The position numbers and the translations under genes are program-made. A stretch of DNA of 63,825 bases, taken from assembly GCA_050287105.1 (NCBI GenBank), contig JBNKBG010000003.1, positions 1-63,825 on the forward strand, given 5' to 3'. This DNA comes from JAPHTQ01 sp050287105. Its GTDB lineage: Bacteria; Pseudomonadota; Gammaproteobacteria; Thiohalomonadales; Thiohalomonadaceae. How positions within the stretch are numbered: the first letter of the stretch is position 1; each line of letters opens with the position of its first letter. The notes under the pieces are model-generated. The model saw nothing but the letters and a program-made list of their open reading frames with translations, was not told where the DNA came from and searched no databases. Positions 27,883-37,410 of the stretch are shown here, one piece after another.

Positions 27883-28155
27883 CTAGTTTACTGCATCCTT
27901 CAGCGCTTTACCAGCCTTGAAGCTGGGATTTTTTGAAGCAGCGATTTGGATGGTTGCACCGGTACGTGGGTTGCGACCGCTACGAGCTGCACGCTCGCGA
28001 ACAACGAAGGTACCGAAGCCGATCAGGCTAACGGTGTCACCCTTTTTCAGCGCACCGGTAACGGCATCGATCATGGAATCCAGAGCACGACCAGCTGCGG
28101 CTTTGGAAATATCTGCACCTGCTGCGATAGCATCAATCATTTCGGCTTTATTCAC
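27883..28155 (-). CDS. hupB: DNA-binding protein HU-beta
   Basis: Small nucleoid protein that bends DNA as a dimer. 90 residues starting MNKAEMIDAIAAGADISKA, with the DNA-binding arm signature GFGTFVVRERAARSGRNP and the tail FKAGKALKDAVN. It sits between lon and ppiD as in E. coli. A strong promoter is visible at 28277-28306. Confidence 0.95.
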   Translation of the reverse strand: MNKAEMIDAIAAGADISKAAAGRALDSMIDAVTGALKKGDTVSLIGFGTFVVRERAARSGRNPRTGATIQIAASKNPSFKAGKALKDAVN

Positions 28156-28276
28156 TGATTTCTCCCCTTATCTTTAGATTGCTTGGTCGAACACATAATA
28201 GAACAAAAGACCAAGACTGCTTCCTGACATAAAACCCGTCATAAGGATGCTATGACGGCGCGAAAACTTGCCCGGT

Positions 28277-28306
28277 TTTATACCAACTGCCTCTCTCAAC
28301 TGTCAA
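28277..28306 (-). promoter_or_regulatory. Sigma-70 promoter of hupB
   Basis: On the reverse strand a perfect -35 TTGACA (28301-28306) is followed after 18 bases by TATAAA (28277-28282). Transcription would start about 115 bases before the hupB ATG. Confidence 0.75.
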
Positions 28307-28391
28307 GGGATGGTGTTCACAAAACCCTGTAACGGTGCGGCTTTGCGCGGAGTATTAAGGACTTAGCGATGGCAGTTAATGTAAAAAAAAT

Positions 28392-28421
28392 TTGCCGCGG
28401 GAATGATTATTCCCACGGCAA
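28392..28421. terminator. Terminator of lon
   Basis: TTGCCGCGGGAAT-GATT-ATTCCCACGGCAA forms a 13-bp stem with one mismatch-type pair. On the reverse strand it is followed by ATTTTTTTT, so it ends the lon transcript about 45 bases past the stop. A shorter T run also follows on the forward strand. Confidence 0.85.
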
Positions 28422-28466
28422 TTAAATTTTTCCTATCCGAAAGTACTAACGAGTAACAAATTTATC

Positions 28467-30908
28467 TTAGTGGGTGTGGACTGTTTTTGGCTTATCCTCA
28501 TCCCCGCTCTTGACAAGTTCGACCAGTTCCTCTTCGCTCAGTGGCTCAGGTTTACTTGTCAAAGCGATCTCCAGAACTTCGTCGACCCACTTTACAGGAT
28601 GGATATCCAGACTCTGTTTAATATTATCCGGTACCTCATCCAGATCACGGCGATTCTCTTCTGGTATGAGAACATGTTTGATCCCGCCCCTGGCTGCCGC
28701 CAGCAGCTTCTCCTTGAGACCGCCGATGGGTAACACCTCACCACGCAGGGTGATCTCACCGGTCATGGCCACATCGGCCCGTACCGGGATCCCGGTCAGT
28801 GCCGAGACCAGTGCAGTGCACATTCCGATACCGGCACTCGGGCCATCCTTGGGGATCGCCCCTTCCGGCACATGCACATGGATATCACGATTCTCGTAAA
28901 AGTCGGGTTTGATCCCCAGTGTCGCAGCACGGCTACGGACCACACTCATCGCCGCCTGAATCGACTCTTTCATCACATCGCCAAGTTGGCCGGTAATCAC
29001 GTGTTTGCCCTTACCGGGAACCACTACGGTTTCAATACTGAGCAGTTCACCACCCACTTCTGTCCAGGCCAGACCGGTCACCTGACCGACCTGATCCTTC
29101 TCTTCAGCCAGACCGTAACGGAAGCGGCGGACACCCAGGTAGTGTTCCAGCTCATCGGCTCCGATCACCACCTTACCGCCCTCCTGAGGACGTTCAGCAT
29201 CCTTCAGCAGCAGCTCCTTGACCACCTTACGACAGATCTTGGCGATCTCCCTTTGCAGGCTGCGTACACCCGCTTCTCGAGTGTAGTAACGAATGAGACT
29301 GAGGATCCCCTCGTCACTGATATCCAGTTCCTCTTCGCTGATACCATTGGCCTTGCGTTCCTTGTTTACCAGGTAGCGCTTGGCGATGTTCAGCTTTTCG
29401 TCCTCGGTATAACCGGGGATACGAATCACCTCCATGCGGTCCAGTAACGGTCCAGGAATGTTCATGGAGTTGGCCGTCGCAATAAACATGACATCCGAAA
29501 GATCGAAATCGACTTCCAGATAGTGATCGCTAAAGGTGTGGTTCTGTTCCGGATCCAACACCTCAAGCAGTGCCGAGGCCGGGTCACCACGGAAGTCGGT
29601 GGCCATCTTGTCGATCTCATCGAGCAGGAACAACGGGTTACGTGTCTCTACCTTGGAGAGATTCTGGATGATCTTGCCGGGCATGGAACCGATATAGGTA
29701 CGACGGTGACCACGGATCTCTGCCTCGTCGCGCACACCACCCAGCGCCATGCGAATGAACTTCCGATTGGTGGCACGGGCGATGGATTGACCCAGCGAGG
29801 TTTTACCCACTCCGGGAGGGCCTACCAGACAGAGGATCGGTCCTTTGAGTTGCTTGACCCGTTGCTGCACCGCCAGGTATTCAAGGATGCGTTCTTTGAC
29901 CTTATCCAGACCGTAGTGGTCCGCTTCCAGTACTTCTTCGGCCACAGTCAGGTCATGACGTACCTTGGTTTTCTTTTTCCACGGCACCCCGACCAACCAG
30001 TCGATGTAGTTGCGCACCACAGTGGCCTCGGCCGACATGGGCGACATCATCTTCAATTTGTTCAGTTCCGAAGTGGCCTTCTTCTTTGCCTCTTTGGACA
30101 TGCCGGATTTGCCAATCTTCTGCTCCAGCTCTTCCAGTTCATTAGGCGCTTCATCCATGTCGCCCAGCTCTTTCTGGATCGCCTTCATCTGTTCATTCAG
30201 ATAGTACTCGCGCTGGCTCTTTTCCATTTGCCGTTTGACACGACCACGAATGCGTTTTTCTACCTGCAACAGATCCAGTTCGGATTCCATCATGCCAAGC
30301 AGATGCTCAAAGCGTTCGCGCAGATTGATGATCTCCAGGATCTCCTGCTTCTCATCGATCTTGAGCGACATGTGGGCAGCGATGGTATCGACCAGACGAT
30401 TGGGATCTTCAATACCAGAGAGAGAGGTCAATACCTCAGGCGGTACTTTCTTGTTTAATTTGACGTATTGGTCGAACTGATTAAGCACCGAGCGGGACAA
30501 CACCTCTGCCTCACGCTCTTCAATTCGATCGCTTTCCAGAACCTGTACCTGAGCCGTGAAGAACTCTTCGCCTTCGAGGAAACTGACGATCCTGGCTCGC
30601 TGTCCACCCTCGACCAGAACCTTGACCGTGCCATCGGGTAGTTTGAGCAGTTGTAAAATAGTGGAGAGTGTACCGATACGGTAAATATCTTCTTCGCTGG
30701 GATCATCTTCGGAGGCAGCTTTCTGCGCCACCAGCAGAATATCTTTACCGCTATCCATCGCAGCTTCCAACGCCTTGATCGATTTGTCACGACCAACAAA
30801 CAGAGGAATCACCATGTGGGGATAGACCACCACGTCACGCAACGGCAATACCGGTAACGTGCGCATCTCTTCGGCCATTTCAGGCGAGTTGTTATCCTGT
30901 GAATCCAT
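28467..30908 (-). CDS. lon: ATP-dependent protease Lon
   Basis: Cytoplasmic quality-control protease. 813 residues: the LON substrate-binding domain (LPVLPLRDVVVYPHMVIPLF, residues about 18-205), a coiled-coil linker, the AAA+ module with Walker A GPPGVGKTSLG and Walker B LFLLDEIDKM, and the protease domain with catalytic serine in KDGPSAGIGM and lysine in GGLKEKLLAA. It lies 181 bp downstream of clpX, and a heat-shock-type promoter is visible in that gap. Confidence 0.97.
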   Translation of the reverse strand: MDSQDNNSPEMAEEMRTLPVLPLRDVVVYPHMVIPLFVGRDKSIKALEAAMDSGKDILLVAQKAASEDDPSEEDIYRIGTLSTILQLLKLPDGTVKVLVEGGQRARIVSFLEGEEFFTAQVQVLESDRIEEREAEVLSRSVLNQFDQYVKLNKKVPPEVLTSLSGIEDPNRLVDTIAAHMSLKIDEKQEILEIINLRERFEHLLGMMESELDLLQVEKRIRGRVKRQMEKSQREYYLNEQMKAIQKELGDMDEAPNELEELEQKIGKSGMSKEAKKKATSELNKLKMMSPMSAEATVVRNYIDWLVGVPWKKKTKVRHDLTVAEEVLEADHYGLDKVKERILEYLAVQQRVKQLKGPILCLVGPPGVGKTSLGQSIARATNRKFIRMALGGVRDEAEIRGHRRTYIGSMPGKIIQNLSKVETRNPLFLLDEIDKMATDFRGDPASALLEVLDPEQNHTFSDHYLEVDFDLSDVMFIATANSMNIPGPLLDRMEVIRIPGYTEDEKLNIAKRYLVNKERKANGISEEELDISDEGILSLIRYYTREAGVRSLQREIAKICRKVVKELLLKDAERPQEGGKVVIGADELEHYLGVRRFRYGLAEEKDQVGQVTGLAWTEVGGELLSIETVVVPGKGKHVITGQLGDVMKESIQAAMSVVRSRAATLGIKPDFYENRDIHVHVPEGAIPKDGPSAGIGMCTALVSALTGIPVRADVAMTGEITLRGEVLPIGGLKEKLLAAARGGIKHVLIPEENRRDLDEVPDNIKQSLDIHPVKWVDEVLEIALTSKPEPLSEEELVELVKSGDEDKPKTVHTH

Positions 30909-31007
30909 GGGTGCTTATTCCTCTCAGTACCGTATCACCGTGACACGGTTATCGAATATCTTCTTCATTTGCCGAAACACGATCTGTTTCAGTAGCGACA
31001 AGTTTCT

Positions 31008-31036
31008 ATATAAGGACGTTCGGAAGAGGTATCAAG
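31008..31036 (-). promoter_or_regulatory. Putative sigma-32 (heat-shock) promoter of lon
   Basis: On the reverse strand CTTGATA (31030-31036) is followed after 14 bases by CCTTATAT (31008-31015). This compares with the sigma-32 consensus CTTGAAA-N13-15-CCCCATNT: six of seven and six of eight positions agree. It lies 100 bases upstream of the lon start, where heat-shock promoters of lon are known in E. coli. Confidence 0.55.
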
Positions 31037-31054
31037 AATCCGTAACAAACATCG

Positions 31055-31081
31055 TGGCAGACACACCTGAGTGTGTCTGCC
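31055..31081 (-). terminator. Hairpin after clpX
   Basis: GGCAGACACACTCAGGTGTG continued by TCTGCC forms a perfect palindromic stem just past the clpX stop on the reverse strand. No T tract follows, so it may be a weak terminator or a transcript-end stabiliser. Confidence 0.45.
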
Positions 31082-31089
31082 GGATGTTG

Positions 31090-32376
31090 CTACTCAGCCG
31101 CAGCCGCGGCAGAGGATTGTTCGGCGTTTTCGTAGATCAGCAGAGGTTCTGCTTCACCTTCAATAACACCATCGTCGATCACCACCTTGGAAACGCCGTT
31201 CATGGAAGGCAGGTCATACATGATGTCGAGCAGGGTGCTCTCCAGAATGGAGCGCAATCCCCGCGCACCTGTCTTGCGTTTCATCGCCTTACGGGCAACG
31301 GCACGCAATGCCTCCTCACGGAACTCGAGCTCCACATCTTCCATCTCGAACAGTTTGGAGTACTGCTTAACCAGGGCATTCTTCGGCTCGGTCAGGATGC
31401 AGATCAGCGCATCCTCATCCAGTTCTTCAAGGGTGGCATGCACCGGCAGGCGACCGACGAACTCGGGAATAAGTCCGTATTGCACCAGGTCCTCTGGCTC
31501 GACTTCCAGCAGCACCTGACTGACACTCTTGCTCTCTTTCTTGCCTTTTACCTCGGCAGAGAAACCGATACCACCCTTCTCGGAACGGTTACGGATCACC
31601 CGCTCCAGGCCGGCAAAGGCACCACCGCAGATGAACAGAATGTTGGAGGTGTCGACCTGCAGGAACTCCTGCTGTGGATGCTTGCGCCCACCCTGCGGCG
31701 GAACCGAAGCAACGGTACCTTCGATCAGCTTGAGCAGCGCCTGTTGTACCCCTTCACCGGAAACGTCGCGGGTGATAGAGGGGTTATCGGACTTGCGCGA
31801 AATCTTGTCGATTTCATCGATGTAGACGATACCGGTCTGCGCCTTTTCCACATCGTAATCGCACTTCTGCAACAACTTCTGGATGATGTTTTCCACATCC
31901 TCACCCACATAACCGGCTTCGGTCAGGGTGGTGGCGTCGGCAATGGTGAACGGTACGTTGAGCAGTCGGGCCAGGGTCTCCGCCAGCAGGGTCTTACCGC
32001 TGCCGGTAGGACCGATGAGCAGGATATTGCTTTTGGCCAGTTCAACCTCGTCTTTCTTTTGTCCCGCATCGAGGCGTTTGTAGTGGTTATAGACCGCTAC
32101 AGAGAGCACCTTTTTGGCGTTTTTCTGGCCGATGACGTACTCATCAAGACTGGCATTGATCTCATGCGGGGTCGGCAGTGAACTCTTGCCATTGCCGACG
32201 GAATCCTCCTGGATCTCCTCGCGGATGATGTCGTTGCACAGTTCGACGCACTCGTCGCAGATAAAGACGGATGGGCCGGCAATCAGCTTGCGCACTTCAT
32301 GCTGGCTCTTGCCACAGAAGGAGCAATAGAGCAGTTTGCCGTTGTCGTCACCCTTGCCGGTCGTGCTATCAGTCAT
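31090..32376 (-). CDS. clpX: ATP-dependent Clp protease ATPase subunit ClpX
   Basis: Unfolds substrates and feeds them to ClpP. 428 residues. The zinc-binding domain has C18, C21, C40 and C43 (YCSFCGKSQHE, then FICDECVELC). Walker A GPTGSGKTLLAE, Walker B IVYIDEIDKI and the pore/IGF-containing region are in order; ClpP-docking FAGLERVIRNRSEKGGIGF is present. It follows clpP by 94 bp in the tig-clpP-clpX-lon order. Confidence 0.97.
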   Translation of the reverse strand: MTDSTTGKGDDNGKLLYCSFCGKSQHEVRKLIAGPSVFICDECVELCNDIIREEIQEDSVGNGKSSLPTPHEINASLDEYVIGQKNAKKVLSVAVYNHYKRLDAGQKKDEVELAKSNILLIGPTGSGKTLLAETLARLLNVPFTIADATTLTEAGYVGEDVENIIQKLLQKCDYDVEKAQTGIVYIDEIDKISRKSDNPSITRDVSGEGVQQALLKLIEGTVASVPPQGGRKHPQQEFLQVDTSNILFICGGAFAGLERVIRNRSEKGGIGFSAEVKGKKESKSVSQVLLEVEPEDLVQYGLIPEFVGRLPVHATLEELDEDALICILTEPKNALVKQYSKLFEMEDVELEFREEALRAVARKAMKRKTGARGLRSILESTLLDIMYDLPSMNGVSKVVIDDGVIEGEAEPLLIYENAEQSSAAAAAE

Positions 32377-32470
32377 GACCCTACTCCGTCTGGCTGTTTC
32401 ATAGTTACAACATGCATAGTACGGGGGAAAATTTCAACCCCAATTGCTGGAAGCTGGAACAAGGTCTCAA

Positions 32471-33112
<642 letters not shown>

Positions 33113-33143
33113 CGTTTCGGATTCCTTTAGCGTTATCCCGGCT

Positions 33144-34448
33144 TTAGTTCAAGCCAACCACTTCATCAAAGCTGCTCTTCTTTTCGCTCACCTTGGCCTC
33201 GGAAAAGGCCCAGTCGACCACGGCGTCTTCCAGGAGCAGGTTTTCAATCTGCGAAAGACGACTCTTGTCGCCATAGTACCAGCGTACCACCTCTTCCGGT
33301 TTTTCATAGGTGGCGGCAATTTCGTCGACCTTGGCCTTGAGCTTGTCGCTGTCTACCTTCAGTTCGTTGGCCTTGATCGCCTCAGATACCAGCAATCCCA
33401 GGCTGACGCGCTTCTCCGCTTCACCCTTGAACAGAGCGATATCCAGATCGGCGCCAGCCTTGCCATTCGCGCCCTGAATCTGCTGCAACATCTGCTGCTT
33501 GAGGCTCTCCGCTTCGTTCTCGATCAGCGCAGCGGGCACCTCCAGTTTGTTCATTTCCAGCAGCACATTCATCACTGCCTGCTTGTTCTTGCTCTCAAGC
33601 CCTTGTTTTAGCTCACGTTCCATGTTCTTGCGCACCTCGGTACGCAGGGCCTCCAGGCTACCGTCACCGACGCCGAAGCCCTTGGCAAACTCTTCGTTCA
33701 CCTCTGGCAGTTCCGGTGATTCGACCTTGTTCACCGTGACCTGGAACTGCACCGGCTTGCCTGCCACATCCTTACTGCCATAGTTCTCCGGGAATTGCAG
33801 GTCGAGCACCACATCATCACCGGCCTTGGCGCCGATCAGGCCCTTTTCAAAGCCGTCGATCATGCGCCCGCTTCCCAGGGTAACCGGGACATTCTTGCCA
33901 GAGTTACCGGCGAAGGCTTCTCCTTCAATGGTGCCACTGAAGTCCACACTCAAGCGATCACCCTCTTTTGCCTTGCGCGATACCTCTTTCCATTCGGTAC
34001 GCTGCTTACGCAAGTTCTCAATCATTTTATCGAGATCCGCCTCGGTCACCTCGGCGCTCAGCCTTTCCAGCTTGGCGGCGGACATTTTGGCCAGGGTAAT
34101 CTCCGGCATCACCTCAAATACGGCGGCGTACTGCAGGTCCTGTCCCTCTTCACCACTGACCGACTCGATAGTCGGCATGCTCGCCGGATGCAGCTTCTGC
34201 TCAGTAATGGCCTCAAAGTAGGTGCGCTGAATCACTTCGCCAACCACCTCATCACGCACCTGTTTGCCATACTGCTGCTCAACAACCTTCATCGGCACCT
34301 TGCCGGGGCGAAATCCCTTAACCTTGGCGGTGTGCGCCATACGCTTCAAGCGGTTCTGCACTTCACCGGCAATACGCTCCGCGGGGACTGCAACGGTCAT
34401 TCGGCGCTGGAGGGCACTGGTTGCCTCTACTGAAACCTGCATCTTCAC
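33144..34448 (-). CDS. tig: Trigger factor
   Basis: Ribosome-associated chaperone and prolyl isomerase. 434 residues: ribosome-binding signature GFRPGKVPMKVVEQQYG near residue 45, an FKBP-type PPIase domain (KEGDRLSVDFSGTIEGEAF to the VTV near residue 245) and the C-terminal chaperone arms. GAGGAG five bases before the ATG is a strong ribosome-binding site. A GGGTGG-TCACTA-CCACCC hairpin (34481-34498) separates it from the upstream tRNA-Leu. Confidence 0.97.
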   Translation of the reverse strand: MKMQVSVEATSALQRRMTVAVPAERIAGEVQNRLKRMAHTAKVKGFRPGKVPMKVVEQQYGKQVRDEVVGEVIQRTYFEAITEQKLHPASMPTIESVSGEEGQDLQYAAVFEVMPEITLAKMSAAKLERLSAEVTEADLDKMIENLRKQRTEWKEVSRKAKEGDRLSVDFSGTIEGEAFAGNSGKNVPVTLGSGRMIDGFEKGLIGAKAGDDVVLDLQFPENYGSKDVAGKPVQFQVTVNKVESPELPEVNEEFAKGFGVGDGSLEALRTEVRKNMERELKQGLESKNKQAVMNVLLEMNKLEVPAALIENEAESLKQQMLQQIQGANGKAGADLDIALFKGEAEKRVSLGLLVSEAIKANELKVDSDKLKAKVDEIAATYEKPEEVVRWYYGDKSRLSQIENLLLEDAVVDWAFSEAKVSEKKSSFDEVVGLN

Positions 34449-34510
34449 TCCTCAACAATCAATCAGAATAATTAATGATTGGGTGGTCACTACCACCCGG
34501 AATAACAATT

Positions 34511-34595
<85 letters not shown>

Positions 34596-34677
34596 ATATA
34601 TCTGGATAGCGACCGGAAAAGCCATTAAGGCGGGCCATTCACACAACATTAATACGTGTATTGTCGCTAAGAGGGGG

Positions 34678-34683
34678 ATTATA
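34678..34683 (-). promoter_or_regulatory. Possible -10 box for tRNA-Leu/tig
   Basis: The reverse strand reads GAGGTATAATCCCC here, a perfect TATAAT about 80 bases before the tRNA. The -35 region is weak (TCGTCG 17 bases upstream). Confidence 0.4.
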
Positions 34684-34795
34684 CCTCAGTTGTTGGGAAT
34701 CGACGACAGCCCATAGCGAAATGCTCCCGTCACTCCTGTTTTGCCCGAAACAGTCGTTCGAGGTATCCTAGCGGCTTGGTATTGATGGAGTTTCA

Positions 34796-35770
34796 TTGGC
34801 GGCTATGGGCAGCGACGTATTCGAAAGTAGCATGCTGGGCGAAGCCCCCGAATTCAGAAGCGTGATCCGCTCCGCGCAGATCGTCGCGGCTACCGATGTT
34901 ACCGTGCTGGTACTGGGCGAAAGTGGCACGGGCAAGGAGTTACTGGCCCAGGCACTGCATCGCGCCAGCCATCGCAGTAACGGCCCCTTCATCACCATCA
35001 ACTGCGCCGCGCTGCCGGAGAATCTGGTCGAATCTGAGCTGTTCGGCCATCGCAAGGGCGCCTTCACCGGCGCACACGACAATAATCCTGGCCGCATCCG
35101 CTCCGCCGAGGGTGGCACCCTGTTCCTCGACGAAATCGGTGAACTACCGCTCTCCATCCAGGCCAAGCTGCTGCGCTTCCTCGAATCGGGCGAATGTCAG
35201 TCGGTAGGCGAGCAGACACCTTATCGGGTCAATGTGCGAGTCATCACCGCCACCAATCGCGATCTCTACACCCTGGTAAGGGAAAATCGCTTCCGCGAGG
35301 ACCTCTATTACCGTCTCAATGTGGTGCCGCTGGAGCTACCCTCACTGCGCCAACGTCACGGCGATGTCGCACTACTGTTACGCCACCTGACGCGGGAACT
35401 GGCTGCCCAGCATGGATTAACCGCTCCCTACTTTACTTCCCGTGCGCAAACCCGCCTGGAGGCCTATCACTGGCCCGGCAACATTCGCGAACTGCGCAAC
35501 TTCTGTGAGCGGATGGTGGTGTTGCACCACGGACAGGAACTGGATGAGAACGCCCTGCCGCTGGAACTGCTGCGCAGCCGAAGCCGCGGTGGTGAAAAGG
35601 ATGAACCATTCGCCCTGCCCGATGAAGGCATCAGTCTGGATGATCTGGAAAGGGATATGATCCGCCAGGCACTGGACCGCACCCATGGTAACCGTAGCCG
35701 GGCAGCACGCCTGTTGGGTCTGAGTCGGGACACCCTGCTCTATCGGATCAAGAAGTACGCATTGGGCTGA
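34796..35770 (+). CDS. Sigma-54-dependent activator without a sensory domain, 324 aa
   Basis: NtrC-class AAA+ activator reduced to its central and DNA-binding domains. Walker A GESGTGKELLAQ, the sigma-54-contact loop GAFTGAHDN, Walker B GGTLFLDEIGELP, and the arginine-finger region FREDLYYRLNVVP are present. The C-terminus is a Fis-type helix-turn-helix (NRSRAARLLGLSRDTLLYRI). No receiver, GAF or PAS domain precedes the AAA+ domain, as in PspF, but no psp genes are nearby. The TTG start at 34796 has TGGAG six bases upstream; an ATG nine bases later is the alternative. Targets are unknown. Confidence 0.9.
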   Translation: MAAMGSDVFESSMLGEAPEFRSVIRSAQIVAATDVTVLVLGESGTGKELLAQALHRASHRSNGPFITINCAALPENLVESELFGHRKGAFTGAHDNNPGRIRSAEGGTLFLDEIGELPLSIQAKLLRFLESGECQSVGEQTPYRVNVRVITATNRDLYTLVRENRFREDLYYRLNVVPLELPSLRQRHGDVALLLRHLTRELAAQHGLTAPYFTSRAQTRLEAYHWPGNIRELRNFCERMVVLHHGQELDENALPLELLRSRSRGGEKDEPFALPDEGISLDDLERDMIRQALDRTHGNRSRAARLLGLSRDTLLYRIKKYALG

Positions 35771-35789
35771 TAACCATCAGCGCATAAAA

Positions 35790-35817
35790 AAGGGTGCCGC
35801 TGGCACCCTTTTTTTTC
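35790..35817. terminator. Bidirectional terminator
   Basis: AAGGGTGCC-GCT-GGCACCCTT followed by eight T on the forward strand and preceded by six A. It separates the sigma-54 activator gene from the end of the convergent five-gene TonB operon. Confidence 0.9.
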
Positions 35818-35832
35818 TTGCGACAAACGGCT

Positions 35833-36345
35833 CTACATCTTGCCGTGATCCATACCGCTCATACCTTCCATCTTGCCATTGTCCATACCACCCATACCGC
35901 CCATACCGCCCTGCGCGGCACGCACCTCGTAGTTGACCTTCATCTTCTCGCCATTCTTGAATTTCAGGGTAATCGCCACTTTCTCACCCGCCTTCAGGGT
36001 GTGCTTCGGCTTCATCAACATGACGTGGAAATCGTTGGGTTTGAAGGTAACACTGCCTCCTGCCGGGATCTCGATCATCATCTGGTGAATCATTTTGGCC
36101 ATACCATCCTGCATCACAGTACGGTGCAGCATGGTGCTCCCAAAATCATCACAACTGGCACCAACCAGGGCGCGCGGTTTGTCACCCATATTGTGCACGG
36201 TCATATAGCCTGCAGAGGCCGCCGCACCGGGAGGCGCTTCACGCACCCAGGCATCCTTTACCATGATTGAACTTGCGGCCTGTGCCATGCCAGCCCAGAT
36301 ACTGGCCAGAAACAGCAGGGCAACACGCTGGATAATTTTTTTCAT
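35833..36345 (-). CDS. Periplasmic copper chaperone, PCu(A)C domain, 170 aa
   Basis: A signal peptide ending AGMAQA precedes a PCu(A)C domain. The copper-binding pattern H-x10-M-x21-H-x-M is satisfied exactly by H74, M85, H107 and M109. A methionine- and glycine-rich tail (GGMGGMGGMDNGKM, then HGKM) follows, a further probable Cu(I)-binding element. Family members carry Cu(I) to cytochrome oxidase or other cuproenzymes. It is the last gene of an apparent operon with a TonB receptor and its energy-transducing proteins, 49 bp after tonB, which links that operon to copper. Confidence 0.9.
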   Translation of the reverse strand: MKKIIQRVALLFLASIWAGMAQAASSIMVKDAWVREAPPGAAASAGYMTVHNMGDKPRALVGASCDDFGSTMLHRTVMQDGMAKMIHQMMIEIPAGGSVTFKPNDFHVMLMKPKHTLKAGEKVAITLKFKNGEKMKVNYEVRAAQGGMGGMGGMDNGKMEGMSGMDHGKM

Positions 36346-36394
36346 TACTCTTTCCTCTTTCGCGTTAACGACAACATTGTAAAGATGCGCCTCA

Positions 36395-37012
36395 TCATTT
36401 GATGGTGAAGCGCATGGTAAATGAAACTTGCCAGGGCAGCTTTAGTGTTTCAGGCGGCTGCGGCATCGGTTGCGCCGCAGTAACGGCCTCGTGCGCAGCG
36501 CCATTGAGCAGCCCATGGGAACCACCTGTACTCAAATCCGCAACCCGACCACCTGAGAGCAATGTAAAGGCCACTTTGACCTCACCTTGCAAACTGCGAC
36601 GACGCGCCGCATTGGGATAATTCTTGTAACCCTCGATATGGGCCATCAACTGGCGCAGATACTTCTGCCGCGCTTTTTCGATAAAGGCCTGATCATCCAC
36701 CGTCCCCGCCACCTTTGCCTCAGCGGTTGGGGCACTTGGTGGAGGTGGCGTTTCCACTTTCGGTTCAGGTTCACGTTGCTTTTTCGCCTTGTTTTTTTTC
36801 GGTTCGATCTTCGGTTCAGGAGGCTTGGGTTGCGGCAGTGGTGGAGCCTGTGGCGACACCTCACTACGAAAACTTACCCGTGTTACCTTATGCTGCGCCG
36901 GTTCCTGCTCACTGTTACCCGCAACCGAACCGGTGGTCAGAAAAAAAACACCATGAAACAGCAACGAAATAACCAGCGCAACACTACGCAGGGACCAATC
37001 AAAACGACTCAT
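36395..37012 (-). CDS. tonB: TonB-family energy transducer
   Basis: 205 residues: one N-terminal membrane anchor (VALVISLLFHGVFFLTTG), a long periplasmic spacer rich in proline and lysine (PKPPEPKIEPKKNKAKK), and a TonB C-terminal domain (YKNYPNAARRRSLQGEVKVA) with the usual YP motif. It couples the proton motive force through ExbB-ExbD to outer-membrane receptors. Its start overlaps the exbD stop by four bases. Confidence 0.9.
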   Translation of the reverse strand: MSRFDWSLRSVALVISLLFHGVFFLTTGSVAGNSEQEPAQHKVTRVSFRSEVSPQAPPLPQPKPPEPKIEPKKNKAKKQREPEPKVETPPPPSAPTAEAKVAGTVDDQAFIEKARQKYLRQLMAHIEGYKNYPNAARRRSLQGEVKVAFTLLSGGRVADLSTGGSHGLLNGAAHEAVTAAQPMPQPPETLKLPWQVSFTMRFTIK

Positions 37013-37410
37013 CGCTTTTCTGTCACGATATCCACGCCATCGGCACCCGCCTTGCGCGCTGCATCCAGTATTGTAACTGCCTTACCCAACGGAGAACCTC
37101 GATCACCACGTACCCGCAGCTGTTTCTCCTTGCGCTCGCTGAGATGCTGACGCAGTACCCCTTCCAGGTTATGCTCCTCGACGATGTGCTCGTCGATAAG
37201 GAACATTCCTTCTGGATTAATCACGACCTCAAGTTGGCCATCTTCACTCACCGCTTCGCCGCTATCGGCCACCGGCAGATCAATATTTAACGACTGCTCG
37301 CGCACGAAGTGCGAGGTCAGCATGAAGAACACCAGCAACAGAAAGACAATGTCGATCAGCGGAGTGAGGTTGGGCATCTGACTTGCCTTGCGTCGTCCCT
37401 CAAACTGCAT
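37009..37410 (-). CDS. exbD: Biopolymer transport protein ExbD
   Basis: 133 residues from the start at 37410 (MQFEGRRKASQMPNLTPL). One membrane helix carries the essential aspartate (D19 in PLIDIVFLLLVFFML), then a periplasmic domain. The longer frame reaching 37572 would lie within exbB and is rejected. It overlaps exbB by 11 bases and tonB by 4, so all three are tightly coupled. Confidence 0.92.
   Translation of the reverse strand: MQFEGRRKASQMPNLTPLIDIVFLLLVFFMLTSHFVREQSLNIDLPVADSGEAVSEDGQLEVVINPEGMFLIDEHIVEEHNLEGVLRQHLSERKEKQLRVRGDRGSPLGKAVTILDAARKAGADGVDIVTEKR

Larger units (their letters stand above)
28156..28466. other. Intergenic region between lon and hupB
   Basis: 311 bp without a gene. 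It holds the hupB promoter in its left-central part and the lon terminator near its right end. A short GACGG-containing hairpin (CGTCATAAGGATGCTATGACG around 28238-28258) lies in the hupB leader. I see nothing else. Confidence 0.7.
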
